Shown here one piece after another: positions 45,001 through 57,000 of a DNA stretch of 64,000 nt (the stretch's first letter is position 1; each line of letters begins with the position of its first letter). The DNA lies in contig NW_025335468.1 in the NCBI RefSeq assembly GCF_004798865.1, forward strand, positions 2,925,832 to 2,989,831, given 5' to 3'. Below the pieces are notes generated by a model. The model saw nothing but the letters and a program-made list of their open reading frames with translations, made no database searches and was not told where the DNA came from. A program made the position numbers and the translations under genes. Source of the DNA: Varanus komodoensis (taxonomy: Eukaryota > Chordata > Lepidosauria > Squamata > Varanidae).

Positions 45001-48000
45001 TGTGCCCGGTGAACGCTGGCTATTGCCTGAAGAGAACATCTCTCTTTTTGTTTCAACCCCCACCCTGTTCGGCCTACAATGTTCATAACAATTACAAAAA
45101 AAAAAAAAAAAAGACGGGGTGGGGGAGTAACTGAGTAGAAGTGTGGCCCAATACTCCCCCCCCCATAGTTTGTTAATTCTGGGAATTTCCATGGCTAATC
45201 CTGAAGAAGTGACAGCTGAGATTGCAGTTAATGAATGAGTATCTGGAAGCTATTTAAGATGGGTCAGTAAAGGTTCAGAACAGTCTCTAAAAGAGGAAGG
45301 AACTTGTCCAGCCAGCCATAATCCCATTGTCCACTGCTGTGGTTATAATACTGTAACAGGCCTATACACTACTTTCAGTTGTGAACAAGCTTCCCTGTCC
45401 TGGATAAAACCCTTAGTACAATTTGCCTGTTGGTCTTCAGTTCATGGATTGGTCCATTGGTTCATGGAGGAGATTATGGAATATTTTCTTTCAGAATGAT
45501 GAACAAAATATTTCAAACAAGGTATTCATAGATTTACTCCATTAAAATGTTTTCTAAAAATTACGATGTTTGTGTAAGAATATGCACAGGATCTGATCAT
45601 TACAATTCTTGTGCACTGAGGACAAGCAAGTTTGAGGTTGCAAACAGAGGCTACATTCTCTCAAATGCAAAGACAAGATGCATATCTGCCTCCAAGGGGC
45701 ACTACTGTGATCACAAGACAAAGAAGTTTCTTCTTTGCTTGTGGGCTTCCTCCTGAGGTACAATTTTTCCATGTTTCTGCCCTCTTGACTCAGTTTCAAA
45801 GGAATGGGAGAAAGTACACAGCAGCAAAAGGGGGCTGAAAGTATACTTATTTGAAAGTAAACATTTAAATTAATCCTAATTCAGAAGATCATATCATATT
45901 TTAGCTGCATTCGTTTAACTTCATAACCTTTCTTAAATCATAATTTAATTCCTACTAATCTGTTGATTTATTGCAACCCCCCCACACACACACACACACA
46001 CCATCTTTTAGTGTTTACTGGCAACCTAGCCAGTAAATGATTTTTTTCTGGACCTTGTCTGGGTTGGTGGGGGCAGAGATTATTCAGAGCCCCAGCTACT
46101 CTGTTCTGCAGCCTTGGAGCTGGGACACGGAAGGTCAAGCTGCATCCCGTTCTGCTCATAAACAGCATGGAAAAACCTGCACTCTGGCTGTCTCTCTGAG
46201 GTTGCGACTGGTCCTCATTAAGAATGAAAAGCGTACAGCAGGGCAGGGAGGGGAAGAGGCTGGGGCTGATGGCTTTTGCGGTTTCCTATCAACACCCCAG
46301 TCTCCTTCCCTCCCCATCCCCTCCATGCAGTCTGGATGGCTGAAAATGGCTCTCTAGAAAACAATACATAGTGGAAATTGCTGCTGCTGAGCCTCATTCC
46401 ATGCACTGGGTGCGCATAAGCCTCTTGAGTTTGGAGGCTTTACATGCATCAAAGATGGAAGGCATTGGATTGTTCCCTAAGACCATCATACAATTTGTCC
46501 AGCGGATATTTTTTGAGCTAGACTCAGCAGAGGGATGTGTAATGGAATCTATGCAAAGAAAAATCAGTGGAACATCATGTCTTGCAGTATTGGTAGAGGG
46601 ATAGACAAATGTGAAGGGGGAAGGAATCAAACTTTGCAATAACAACACCTCAATCAGTGTTTTACAGAAACACTGAAACAGGAGAGAACACGCACACTGC
46701 AGAGTATATTAGTTGTAAAATGTGGGAAGTCCTGAGGAAAATCAGGAGCGGTACAACACTTATTTTGCAACTGACAATGCAGTTATATGGAGCAACGTGG
46801 GAGATCATAATAAAAAAGTACCCACATATCACGTTGATGGGCTTGCCCACATCCTGGGGTCAGAATGAGGCACAGCAGAGGCCACCTCTGCTGCCATGCC
46901 TTGAACCGGCTATTTTATCTGACAGCCTTTTTCAGCCATTGCTGCGGGAAAAGTCCTCCATCCAAGCGCCTTCTCTTCCATGCCACAAGTTTCTTCTTTC
47001 CCTCTCTGAGGCCCCATTGCAACCTTGTGGGGCCATAGTATTGTGCCCAAGGAAGCTCTTCAAGAAAGAAAGGGGCGAGAATCTTGGAAGCACCCAGAAG
47101 TACAAGGAACACTCTGTGATGATGACGTCTTCTGGTTTCAGCTGCATAGGATTCCAGCACCAATTGCTTCAGCAGTTGCTGCATCTGAATCAGAGTGCAC
47201 TTTTGTCAGAAATTCCTAACCAAATGACAGTTTAAAAATAACTTTTCTTGAGAATCTAAGTGTATCCAGGTATAAATACAAAAGACATTAAAGTGAAATA
47301 CTTTATTAGAAAGCAGAGTTTGTTGCCATCCAATTCATGCTGCTCCAAATCAGCTGGATCCAACATTCAAAGGCAGACATGAAAGTGATGATAGTGCAGC
47401 TGCTGCATTTGACTGGATTTCAAAACAAGCGGCACACGTAGGACTTGCTGGTGGAAAGGCACTTTCAGAATACAGAACATCTTTGGGGGTTTGGTCCAGG
47501 GAGGCAGTCTGGGATTCTGCCAAAGAGATCTCCTGCAATGGGGTGGCACAGCTTTGGTGCAGCACAGCCGCTGACCCCTCTTGCTTCCCACCTGCCTGCA
47601 GTTCCTCTATCTTCTGCAGCTTGTAAAAGGAATAGGGCAGTGTTTGGAAATACAGCAAATCAGGAAATATATTGACATGTGAAGGGGTAGAGGAACTTGT
47701 TTGAATCAGGGAAAACCTTCAGTTTTTTGAAGTCCATGATGAGTATGGTAAAGACAATGATGAAGGAGCAGAATGAGGTTTACAGTAGATAGCAGTAGCT
47801 CAGAAAATGACTAATTAAATGTCATTTATGTTCATTAATACCTGGTTCAAACCTCCTCTCCCATTTCTCCTCAGTTCTTTTTATGGGGATGAATGCTTCA
47901 TGTCTGCTTAGCACTGTGGAGGTGGAGTTTAGAGGCAGTATAATTTTCTTTGTTTTCCTAAGACTGATGGTTTCCACTTTTTAAATTGGTTTTTGCCTTG

Positions 48001-51000
48001 TCTCAGAAACTGGCACAGCCAAGGAGGTTCTTTACATTTCAGGAGACAAAGAAAAAATTAAAAGATTAACTTTAAAGTTTTTAATTGTTGTCTGAATAAA
48101 CTGTACTTTTAATATGCTAAAATATACATCATACATGTATATGTACATACATGTACATACATGTAATGTAACAAAGTGACTTCCAGTCTGTACAGGGTGT
48201 TAATACTGCATTTTCCAAATTTTCTGATAATATTCATCTTCCAAAAAGAAGGAAAGAGAAGAAAAATCCTCCATGGCTCCAAAGTTACCAGAAACGTTCG
48301 TTCTCTCTTTCTCCCCTTTAGAGTAAGCACAGTAATCATCTGGACTGGGACCCAAGTTTGGTGGCTGGGGTAGTGGGCCTTCAGTCTTCTGCCTCCTGGA
48401 AACCCCTCTACCCCATGTCTGTAATTTATAGAGCAACATAGTGATCCACTAAATCAGGGGTCCTCAAACTTTTTCAGTAGGGGGCCAATTGAGAAAGAGA
48501 AGAAAAATCCTCCATGGCTCCAAAGTTACCAGAAACGTTCGTTCTCTCTTTCTCCCCTTTAGAGTAAGCACAGTAATCATCTGGACTGGGACCCAAGTTT
48601 GGTGGCTGGGGTAGTGGGCCTTCAGTCTTCTGCCTCCTGGAAACCCCTCTACCCCATGTCTGTAATTTATAGAGCAACATAGTGATCCACTAAATCAGGG
48701 GTCCTCAAACTTTTTCAGTAGGGGGCCAATTGAAAGGCGGGGGCATGGGCTGGTGGGAGGGGTGCCTGAGCACATGGGCAGGTGAGGCGTCATTGGGTGT
48801 GCGCAAGGTGGTGTTGGGCACACGTGGCGGCGACTCACTCGCTCAGATGGTTTTGAACTCGCTGGGAGATCTCCGAGTGAGCAAGTCATCGCCTCCAGCC
48901 CGTGCTATAAGGCAGCGGCGAGCGCACGTATGTGGGGGAGGCAGGCAGCAGCAGCGGCTTGCTCACTCAGAGATGGTTTTGAATTCACTGGGAGATCTCC
49001 CAATGAGTCCAAAACCTTCCCCGAGTGAGCAAGCCACCGCCTCCCGCGCACGGTGAGCGGACGGCGGCACGGGCTGGATGAAAGGGCATGATGGGCAGGA
49101 TCCGTCCTGTGGGCCGTAGTTTGAGGACCCATGCACTAAATCAAGATCACTGTTCGGCATTGCATATTGCCAGTGCTCCCAATTCAGAGACAGGATATGA
49201 AAGCGTGTGCTCTCTCTCACTCTCACTCTCTCTCACTCTCGCACATGCACAACCAGGTCCAATCTGGATCCCTGCATTCATTCTAAAGTAAAACAAAAGA
49301 AAAGATGTAGCTGTTACCTATAAGTAATGTGTGTGTTGGCTCTCACATTGTGCCTTTGTCCTCACACGTGTTTTGAATATAGCTTACAGGGCTAAGAAGT
49401 CACATTCAGTCTTGGAGACAGACAAAAATGGTGTCGTGGTGCTTGGTAATAATGCCAGCCTGCACCTCTCTGCCCTCCTTTCCCCTCTTATGATGTTGCC
49501 TTCTGTTGGTTTCCTTGACATTTTTAATCAGTTAAATTGGGTTCCCTTCTTAATATAGTCACATGCACTTTAACTTTGGGAGGCTGCCCAGTTCCTGCTG
49601 TGGAATCTGGCACTTCTCAGAACTCCGGGCTGATTAGCTTCCACTGTCTTGCCCTTTACCAGTAAAGGCCTTAAATGTGCCAGTAATTATAGGCTGCTAC
49701 ACTTTGTTCTTAATAACCAAGCTGTACTCACCTGTGGTACAGCACTCCATATGCTGTCATCTTAGTGCTATTTCTAGAAACATCCCTCAAATGACGCCCG
49801 GTCGGTTTCTCCGACTGCTTTGCCAACGGTCCGAGTGAGTGCAGAGCGGCCTTCCGCAGCGCAAAGCACCTGGTCACAGTCTGCCACACACTCTTGTGAA
49901 ATGTACTGCATTTCTATTTAAATGATAATAATTTCAAATATTGCATTTATGCATATAAATTAGCACATGAAAATATTATGTAAATCAGTGCCCTCTTTTG
50001 TCATCTTTTTGGTTGATGCATTTCCTCTTTTTTGATGATTCCTAAGTGGTTAACTCTGCATATCAAAAAGGAGGAAATGCAACCTCCCCAAAATAGGATA
50101 CCAGTCTGTAGCATTTGTATATATGCATATTTATATGTACAGCTGCAAATGTAGAAATAGTGATATTTAAATAGAAATACATCTGCATGTAGTGGAGACC
50201 TGTGCCAGTCTACTGTGCAGCTGCTAATTCCTGGTATGAAGCTCCTGATTTCTCCTTACGGTTCTTTAACCAGGTTTGGGCTTGTTGTTGTTAGTCGCGA
50301 AGTCATGTCCGACCCATCGCGACCCCATGGACAACATTCCTCCAGGCCTTCCTGTCCTCCACCATCCCCCGGAGTCCACCTAAGCTCACACGAACTGCTA
50401 GACTGGTCAAACATAGGACACCAACAGATAGTGATCTGTCCTCTGTCAGATCTCCAGAACAGAGGATTGTCTTCTGTAAAGTTGGACACATTACCACTGT
50501 AATTATTGTCAAGTTGTTTTAGATGTTCCTTTTAATAAATTTTCTTGTTTTTTCCATGGGTCTCCACCCTGAAAGGAAAATGAACATTGCATAAGTGAAT
50601 TACATTTAGCAAGTGTTAAAAGAAAACAAATGTCAACATTTTGACTTGTCTGAGTCTCAAGTTTCTGCATGATTCATGTTTTATATTGTGGGATTTGCAA
50701 AGAGAAACATCCAAATGTCATCCGGGAATTGTTGCTTTTACCACTCAAGCCTGCAATCCACAGCTGTCTTCTACATGTGGGGCCTGCAGTAGACACACAC
50801 ATGTTGTTGTTATGTGCTGCATCTCTGACCTATGGCAACACTATGCATGAAAGCCGTCCAAAATGTCCTATTTATGACAGCCCTGCTAAGCTTTTGCTAA
50901 TTCAAAGCTGTGAAGAGGTTTAACATGCATCCCTAAATTATTGAGGAGGCTGTTTGCTGGGGAACATGTGCCTCCCCTTTACAAGACCTGTGCATTGTGA

Positions 51001-54000
51001 GTTTATGCATGCTTCCTTGTGTATTGGATTGTTGCCCAGATCCATTAAATTTCAACAGCAACACTCTGAGGGTAATATTTCCATCATCGAGGCATTTAAT
51101 AAATGTATGTATATAAACAAAGGAAATAGTCTGATGTTAGGATGTGATACTCTTGGACAACTACTGATCTCTGACACCCTGGCAGAGCCCAGACCAGAGA
51201 TGCCTGCTGTTGACCTGCTTTGAACATTTTTATTTCCCACAGTATAGCATTATTCTGTGGCACTATGGGAAATTCAAATAGCTACTCCCAGAACCAGCTT
51301 CCTGGTGCTGATTGGAGTACTGCTGCCTGTTATTGCTTGCTGTTGCCGCCAAGGGCTGGTGATGCAGGGAGAAAGTTAACCGGGGGCATTTTGTTGGAGA
51401 AGGGCTTTTCAAACCCAAAGCTGGGAGAGATGCTGTAGGTATTTGTATGTAAGAGCAAATGCTTATACCTGCTCTCAGCTTATTGTCTCTATCAATAATG
51501 CTTTGTTCTTAACAAGTAATGCTGACCTTCCTGCTGACCTTCCTGAGTAAGCAGACAGCTATTACTGCTTTTTTTCTTTAAAAGTGATGTTTGTGAATTT
51601 AAAATTGTAATATGTTCCTCCTAACTCTAGTTTTAGTGAATCCATCTGTGAGATTTGGAAGCTATGTCCTCAGTTTCAAAACTGTCTGCACATTTCTTGA
51701 AGATTAGGATTGTTTTGTTAAGAGTATGGGCTAAATAGAGGATGTTAAAAGTTCTACTTGTTTCCAACAATTACATTAATTAATGCATACATTCATACCT
51801 AGATTGTGTGTTCATTCTGGTTGACTGAAATATTTCACCAACAGTCAGTGTTTGCTTTCTCTCTCCAAGTGCTAGATTCTTTTGGTCTCCCAAAAATAAG
51901 CATGGCTGGCGGTTGTTCAATTACTTATTTGCTTATTTAATAAGATTTTTAGGCCACTTTTAAGAATAAACTCTTTCAAGAATAACACCGAGAGAGAGAG
52001 AGGCAGAGGCAGGCAGATAATTACATCATTTGGAGGGGGGAGAAATCCAGCACTGTATTTTTCAGGTCTCGGTCCTGCAGCCACACAGATTGCCCTTTCC
52101 TGCCTTCACCTTTTCCTTTGTCAGCTGAGAAGTCACTGTACTTCCCAGTTTATTTCGTAAAGCAATACAGCTGGAGAGGTTTCAAAAGGTAACAGGAAGG
52201 AAGTTGGATGAGCTGATTCCATCTCTGTATTGATCTCTATCTCTGCACCTGAAAGTTAACTTAGCTTGACTTGCTGTTGTCTAGAGAGGAGAGCACAGGG
52301 CAGGTACATTGTGACAACTTTTGTGTCTTCTGCAGCTCTAACACTGCCGTTTTGAAAGAAAGGGGCTACATTGTGGGTTCCTCCAATATCACTTGATATC
52401 AGCTACCCATAGCTGGACAGTGGCATGGCACAGCGAGACTCAAAGAACATACCCATTTTTCTTCTGGTGTTTGGACACTTGGGTATCCCTTTGTGGAGAA
52501 ATTCTGAAGTAGAATGGAACAAGACTCCAGTATTGATTTTTGTGAAACATTTTATACTGCTTTCCCCAAAAGCATAAAAGTTAAAAAATAATACATTAAA
52601 AATAAAGTAACATCACATGGATTTTAGCAGTTTGTGGAATAGCTAATTAATTTTATTTAGGATTTAGAATAATGCTGTAAGCCATCCAGAGACGACAGTG
52701 ATGGATGGCCTATAAATTTCCTATATAAATAAATTTGTAGGCCCTTTCCAGACATTCCTGATTTCCTAAACCATTGTTCCCAGTTTCTCCCTTGCTTCCT
52801 TTCCACATGTACTCGCTTTGACAGTGCTGCAAGTCCCTGTTGTTATATCTGAAATGGGGAACTATGGCTTAGTGTTGATTTACTTACCACAGTTCACCTG
52901 TGGTTAGTAACCTGCCATTAAAGCACAGTGTCCCTGTATCAGAGAACTGAGGTTTAAAGAAATCACATTTGCTATGTCAAAGGAGATAGGAGAATGCACA
53001 GGCCCAGTGCTGTTCATGGCTTAATAAAATATGGTCTGTTATTAGGGAATAATATAACCAAACCAGCCCAAATGTTTGATGAAATATAAAATCTTCCAAC
53101 CTTTCCAGAAGCATGTGAACCTTTGTAGTGGCGGCACCCTGGCCATGGAATTCACTTCCAGCAGAGATTTGGTTGTCCCTCAACACTGTTGTCATTTAGG
53201 CATCAATTACTGAAGACTTACTTATTTGTGCAGAATGTGAGAATATAAACAGTTTGGGGATATTGATTGATTAGCAGTGTTAATAGTTGTGTTTTATTAT
53301 AAATTTATGAGTTTAGAGTTTTAATTTGAATGTCTATGTGGTTGCTGTTCATTACATAGCTTGTTAGCCACCCTGGGCTCTTTGTAAGAGAGGGTGAGAG
53401 AGAAATCAAAGAAATAAACTTTTCAGAAATACAGAAACGAAGGTTTCATAACCTCTGTGGACAGAAGTTCCAAAGCTCTGGGGCTAGAACAGAAAAGCTT
53501 TGCACCAAGCTACTGCCCTTTGAAGCTGTTGTGTGGATAGAGCAAACAGCATGGCCTGCGGATTACATCCTGGTTGGCAATTGGGCTCATACAGCATGAG
53601 AATGCAGGGCTTTAAAATGCTTTTGCATCTCGCCACATTTTCCCATCTGATTTTGTATGAACTGTTTTGGGACCAGCAACAAGCCAATGTAATTCCCATA
53701 GCCCTTTCATTAGAAGAAATGTCTTTCTCAAGTTACTCCGTAAATGATGGAGGCCTACAGACTTTGTGCTTAGTCTAGGCCTTAATCACATAATGTTTCC
53801 CAAACAGGAGCCCACCCATCTTTCCTTCCACTTCTTTTAGTCCCTGCCAAAACCACCTACGTTCTTTAACCTCTGAATTTGCTGCATTGACCTGGTGTCC
53901 TCTTCTTGCCCCAGTTGGTTGCTTTGCACGGAGTTCTCTGTAAGTATGTGTGGAAGCGTAACCGCTGCTTCAATAAGCCATCCTTTGTATTCCTTCTGGC

Positions 54001-57000
54001 CATAAGTTATGGTTTGGCCTATGTATTATTTTTACTTTTGGTGTGCATAGTATATTTACTTTAATTTACCCCTAAATTTAGAGGAGCACATAATGGATAT
54101 AACTACTCCTGGTGAGTTCATTTGCCCGCACAAGACATATTATGAGAAAATTGCTATGCCCATTTTAGAAAAATGCCCCAGAAACATATAGTTAGTTACG
54201 CTAGTTTTAAAAGAATACAAACACTATTCTTCAGAAGCACCCAATGGTTGTGTCTTTTATAAGTGTTATTTGCTTTTGTTTACTTTAATAAAGCTTAATC
54301 TCCTTTGTTCTGATGGCAAGCATAGGGCTCACAGAGGTATTTTGAACAGTTGCTTCTCTTTCAAGTAGCAACTTGAAATGTGTGTGAGCACGTACATGCA
54401 GAGTAACTGGCATTAGATGCTAGTTAGCATTAGATCTGCTTCTTTGTGAAATCAGTCCGTGAGCTTTCCGTGCTCAATTCAAATTAAAAATCAAAATTGC
54501 CAGAGGAGAAATATAATTGCTACTTGGGATGTAGGCAGAGGAAGAAGGGAATCAAATGAGATTACCTGCTGTCCTGTAGTCTTCCAAATGGCAGTCTCCT
54601 CACAGGTGGTCTGCCTTTTTGACCTAGATTGTAAGTTCTACAGGATAGCAGAGTTTCTGAATGGGTAGTTATGGAAATTTGTCCAGAGTTCTTCACTTGC
54701 CTCCCCTGAATAATGACCATTTGAACAGGCAGTGTATTTGGCTTGGATTTGGGCTGCTATAAGGTATAAATCAAGATCTGGAAAATCTGCACTGAAGTCT
54801 GATAATTAACTTAAGGTGTGGCAAGACCATAGAGGGCTGCTTTCCAGAATGTTGCCCACCATTTATATAACAGCCTTCCCAATCTGTTTACCAAATGTTT
54901 TGGATTACAGCTCTGATTTTCCCCAGGCAACATGATCATACTGGCTAGGAATGATAGGTGTATAGTTGAATATTTGTAGAAGGTGTCAGGTTGGGGAAGG
55001 CTTGTGTATGCAGCGGAAGACTCAACCAGTGTCATCCCAGATTGTCCATTTCTTTTGGGTTTAAGAAGTAAGATGGTCCTGTTTTCAAGACATTTCTGCC
55101 TTCACAGCCTTATACTTATCATTAGTGGATATCCAGTTATATATATCTGGCTACCCACTAATGATGGATGGCAAGCTATATATATAGCTTGCCATCCATG
55201 CATTAGATCTGAGCAAAGTCTTGGCATTTGGAAAACAGCAACAACACGCCATTCAATGGCATTCCCTCCTCCTCCTGTCACATGTAGTCAGATAGTTTTT
55301 GCAGGTACAATGGGCAAACTGTGTGTGTGACTCATTGCAGAAAATTGTGCTTGCATCTGTTAGTTCACAGAAATTTCAGACCCCATCCTGTTATTGTAAA
55401 ATGTAAATATTTGGGAGGAAGGTACAGTATTCAGTTTTCCTGATCACTGGAGAGCGTCTTGCCATTTTCATCATGCCATTTTGTGTTGCTGCTTTGGCCA
55501 CCTGATAGTCTAGAAAATCGATTGTCAGATTGGCCAAAGCAGCAAAGATCTTTCTATTTTAAGAAATGCTTTATGAAGTTCCCCCATTCTTAATTCATGT
55601 TTCACTCAGCAGCCTCTGAAAAGATATTGCTGCACTGGTATAGCCTCTCTCTGGGAATAGTCTCTTCTGGGCCTGCTTTGGAGTCTAAAAGCCATCTTTT
55701 TTCAGAGTGAATGTGTAGTGTGACAAGAACTTTTACAGAATGGGAGGACTAACCATCTGCAGCATTCTACAGTTTCAGCACATGCCCCTGCCCCAATTAC
55801 ATCCTGTACCAAATATTTCTTAGGTGCAGGTAACAGATTCCAGAAGAAAGCTTTTCCACTGCCTTCCTGCTCTGTAAGTTTTCTCACTTTACACTTTCTC
55901 CTTTAAACCAAGGAGGAGGGGCTGAGAGAGAGAGAAAGAACATTAGTTCTTGGTCAAATGATTGCCTGTCCAGCTACTATAGTGAAAAGAAGAGAGGTTT
56001 GCCACATTTGCCTTGCAGGCTTCGACTTGTCTCTCCCCTGCCCCCCTGCCTCACCCTCCTGTTGTTTGTGTCAGCTCCGTGTTGGCGGCATCAGAGGCTC
56101 CCAAGCTTTCATGCAGAGAATGCATGCAGAAAAAATGGAGTGTGTTTGAAAACACGCGTCTTTGAGATGTCAAAATAGTCAAACCAGGGTGGGTGGCTCA
56201 TGCACGACAGAGTATACAATTACCTCTTTAAGTTTTTGAAGATCCTTGGCTCATCCTTGCATAGGATTATCCTCTCTTTCTCTCTCTCCACCCTGCCCCC
56301 ACTCCCTTGTGTATGTGTCTGTATATATACTGAATGACAGAGAATACTTTCCATATTTGTGTGTATTAAAACACAGGCTGGCAAATCTATGTTATACTTA
56401 CCCAGCTTGGTTCCTTCCAGATGAGATGCACTACAACATCCATTGCCCCAGAAAGTGGACCAGCTTGCTGAAGTGATGGGAAGTGTAGTCCAACACATCT
56501 GGAAGTCTCACAGCTGGGAAGGACTACTATACAGCCTTTCTAGAGGAAAAGCTGGAGCAGTAAATATAGTGCAGGCCATGGCCAGATGAAAGGATGTTGG
56601 AGCCCCGTCTTGAACTCTGCGGTCACCCTCCCGATGGCGTGTCTGTCAGCATTCTTTTCTGCCCACCACATTCCACCCTTGATTGCTTCTTCATGGTAGA
56701 GAATGAACGATTATGCTTCTCATGTGAAGCAGTATTCTTGAGAGAAAATGCGGAGCTGAGGAATTCTGCTACTTTCAGGTCCCACTCTCTCTATTTTTAT
56801 CTCCCTATTTTGTCCTCTAGTTACTGACTTCCAGCTTTCCTGCTTTGTCTGCTAGAGCTGCCTACGTTCATGGTAGCTCCTGCTTGTTTGTGGCATTCCA
56901 GGACATGATGTAGGGAAGCCGGTGTCCTTCCTTCAAAGCCAGCTCAGATGTCTGTTGTTGGACTTGGAGCAACCTGTCCAGTACATGTCTGAGTTGGAAG

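Noticed and set aside
45096-45112. Poly(A)17 as a sign of a processed pseudogene
   Set aside because: The preceding sequence shows no similarity to a known transcript and no matching target duplications. The same holds for A21 at 57508-57528.
46657-47235. 192-codon open frame on the plus strand
   Set aside because: It has no recognisable domain, a random-looking composition and several overlapping frames on both strands. There are no exon-like splice sites of note.
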